A stretch of DNA of 14,480 bases, from NCBI GenBank assembly GCA_028719265.1, contig JAQUKF010000017.1, positions 1-14,480 of the forward strand, read 5' to 3'. Below, one piece after another: positions 13,961-14,480 of this stretch (position 1 is the stretch's first letter; each line of letters opens with the position of its first letter). The notes beneath the pieces are model-generated. The model did no database searches and was not told the DNA's origin. It saw only the letters and a list, made by a program, of their open reading frames with translations. Made by a program: the position numbers and the translations under genes. This stretch comes from Candidatus Omnitrophota bacterium. GTDB lineage: Bacteria; Omnitrophota; Gorgyraeia; Gygaellales; Profunditerraquicolaceae.

Positions 13961-14480
13961 AGACGTCTTATCATTTTATCGGTATCGGCGGCATAGGAAT
14001 GAGCGGGGTGGCCCATCTTTTGTTGAGGGCAGGTTTTCCGGTGAGCGGCTCGGACCTTAAGGAGAGCCGGGTTACCGAAGAGCTCAGGAAGCTGGGGGCC
14101 AGGATATATATCGGGCATGACGCCCGGAATATATGCGGTCAGGGGTCGGTCGTTTATTCCTCGGCGATAAAAGAGGATAACCCCGAGATAATCCAGGCGA
14201 GAAAAACAGGCATACCTTTGTTTAAACGGGCCGAGGCGCTGGCTTTGCTCATGCGCGGCAAGACAGCGATAACCGTAGCCGGCAGCCACGGCAAGACAAC
14301 CACTACTTCTTTGATTTCTTATATGCTGCTTGAGGCAGGGCTTTGTCCGACGGTGGCTATAGGCGGCATACTGAAGAACATAGACACGAATGCCCTCCTG
14401 GGGAGCGGGGAGCTTTTTGTGGCCGAGGCGGATGAGTCGGATGGTTCATTTTTGTGCTACCAGCCGAAGTATTCGGTCGT
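13957..14480 (+). CDS. murC: UDP-N-acetylmuramate--L-alanine ligase, 3'-truncated by the window edge
   Basis: MurC adds the first residue, L-alanine, to UDP-MurNAc in the cytoplasm. Only the first 174 codons are inside the window, running to the last base without a stop. The N-terminal Rossmann-type domain has FIGIGGIGMSGVA at about 7-19, then SGSD and VVYSSAI. The ATP loop is GSHGKTTTT, with G109-S-H-G-K113 visible and the SHGKT form being typical of MurC. Downstream come AIGGIL and EADESDGSF. The ATG overlaps the stop of the metallopeptidase gene (ATGA), which fixes the start. No Shine-Dalgarno sequence is present at normal spacing, so coupling to the upstream gene is likely. Confidence 0.96.
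   Translation, partial: MKTSYHFIGIGGIGMSGVAHLLLRAGFPVSGSDLKESRVTEELRKLGARIYIGHDARNICGQGSVVYSSAIKEDNPEIIQARKTGIPLFKRAEALALLMRGKTAITVAGSHGKTTTTSLISYMLLEAGLCPTVAIGGILKNIDTNALLGSGELFVAEADESDGSFLCYQPKYSV

Overview
The window is a continuous, single-strand block of bacterial core genes, all on the + strand and packed with almost no intergenic space. It joins the tail of a translation/RNA-metabolism operon (rbfA, nrnA, ribF) to most of a division-and-cell-wall (dcw) cluster. The dcw order is mraZ, rsmH, an ftsL-like gene, ftsI, murE, murF, mraY, murD, ftsW, murG, a secreted metallopeptidase gene and murC. rbfA is cut at the left edge and murC at the right edge.

The source is a Gram-negative-type bacterium. 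MurE carries the DNPR signature for meso-diaminopimelate, and the peptidase has a classical signal peptide. The moderate GC content, frequent AGG/ATA codons, gene order and protein sequence style suggest Candidatus Omnitrophota or a nearby PVC-like lineage. That placement is an impression from sequence style and was not computed. Base composition and codon use look uniform, with no sign of mobile DNA, RNA genes, CRISPR or phage.

Region 1 (1-2247): RbfA (30S maturation), NrnA (nanoRNA/pAp hydrolysis) and RibF (FMN/FAD synthesis). truB, often found between nrnA and ribF in other bacteria, is not here.

Region 2 (2248-2401): the only sizeable gap (154 nt). It holds a near-consensus promoter (TTGACA, 17 nt, TATACT) and, just downstream, three AGTGGA boxes at an exact 10-nt period. 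This is the expected form of a MraZ operator, so mraZ probably represses its own operon.

Region 3 (2402-14480): the dcw operon. RsmH methylates 16S rRNA. MurE, MurF, MurD and MurC are the Mur ligases that build UDP-MurNAc-pentapeptide. MraY and MurG make lipid I and lipid II. FtsW and FtsI polymerise and crosslink septal peptidoglycan, and the FtsL-like protein is the likely divisome partner. Most junctions are overlaps of 1-13 nt or gaps under 30 nt, implying one transcript with translational coupling.

The least expected gene is a secreted HExxH...E (gluzincin-type, Peptidase MA-like) protein coupled by 4-nt overlaps to both murG and murC. Apart from that gene and the clear MraZ operator, the window is an ordinary, well-conserved locus. 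I see no wholly new system.
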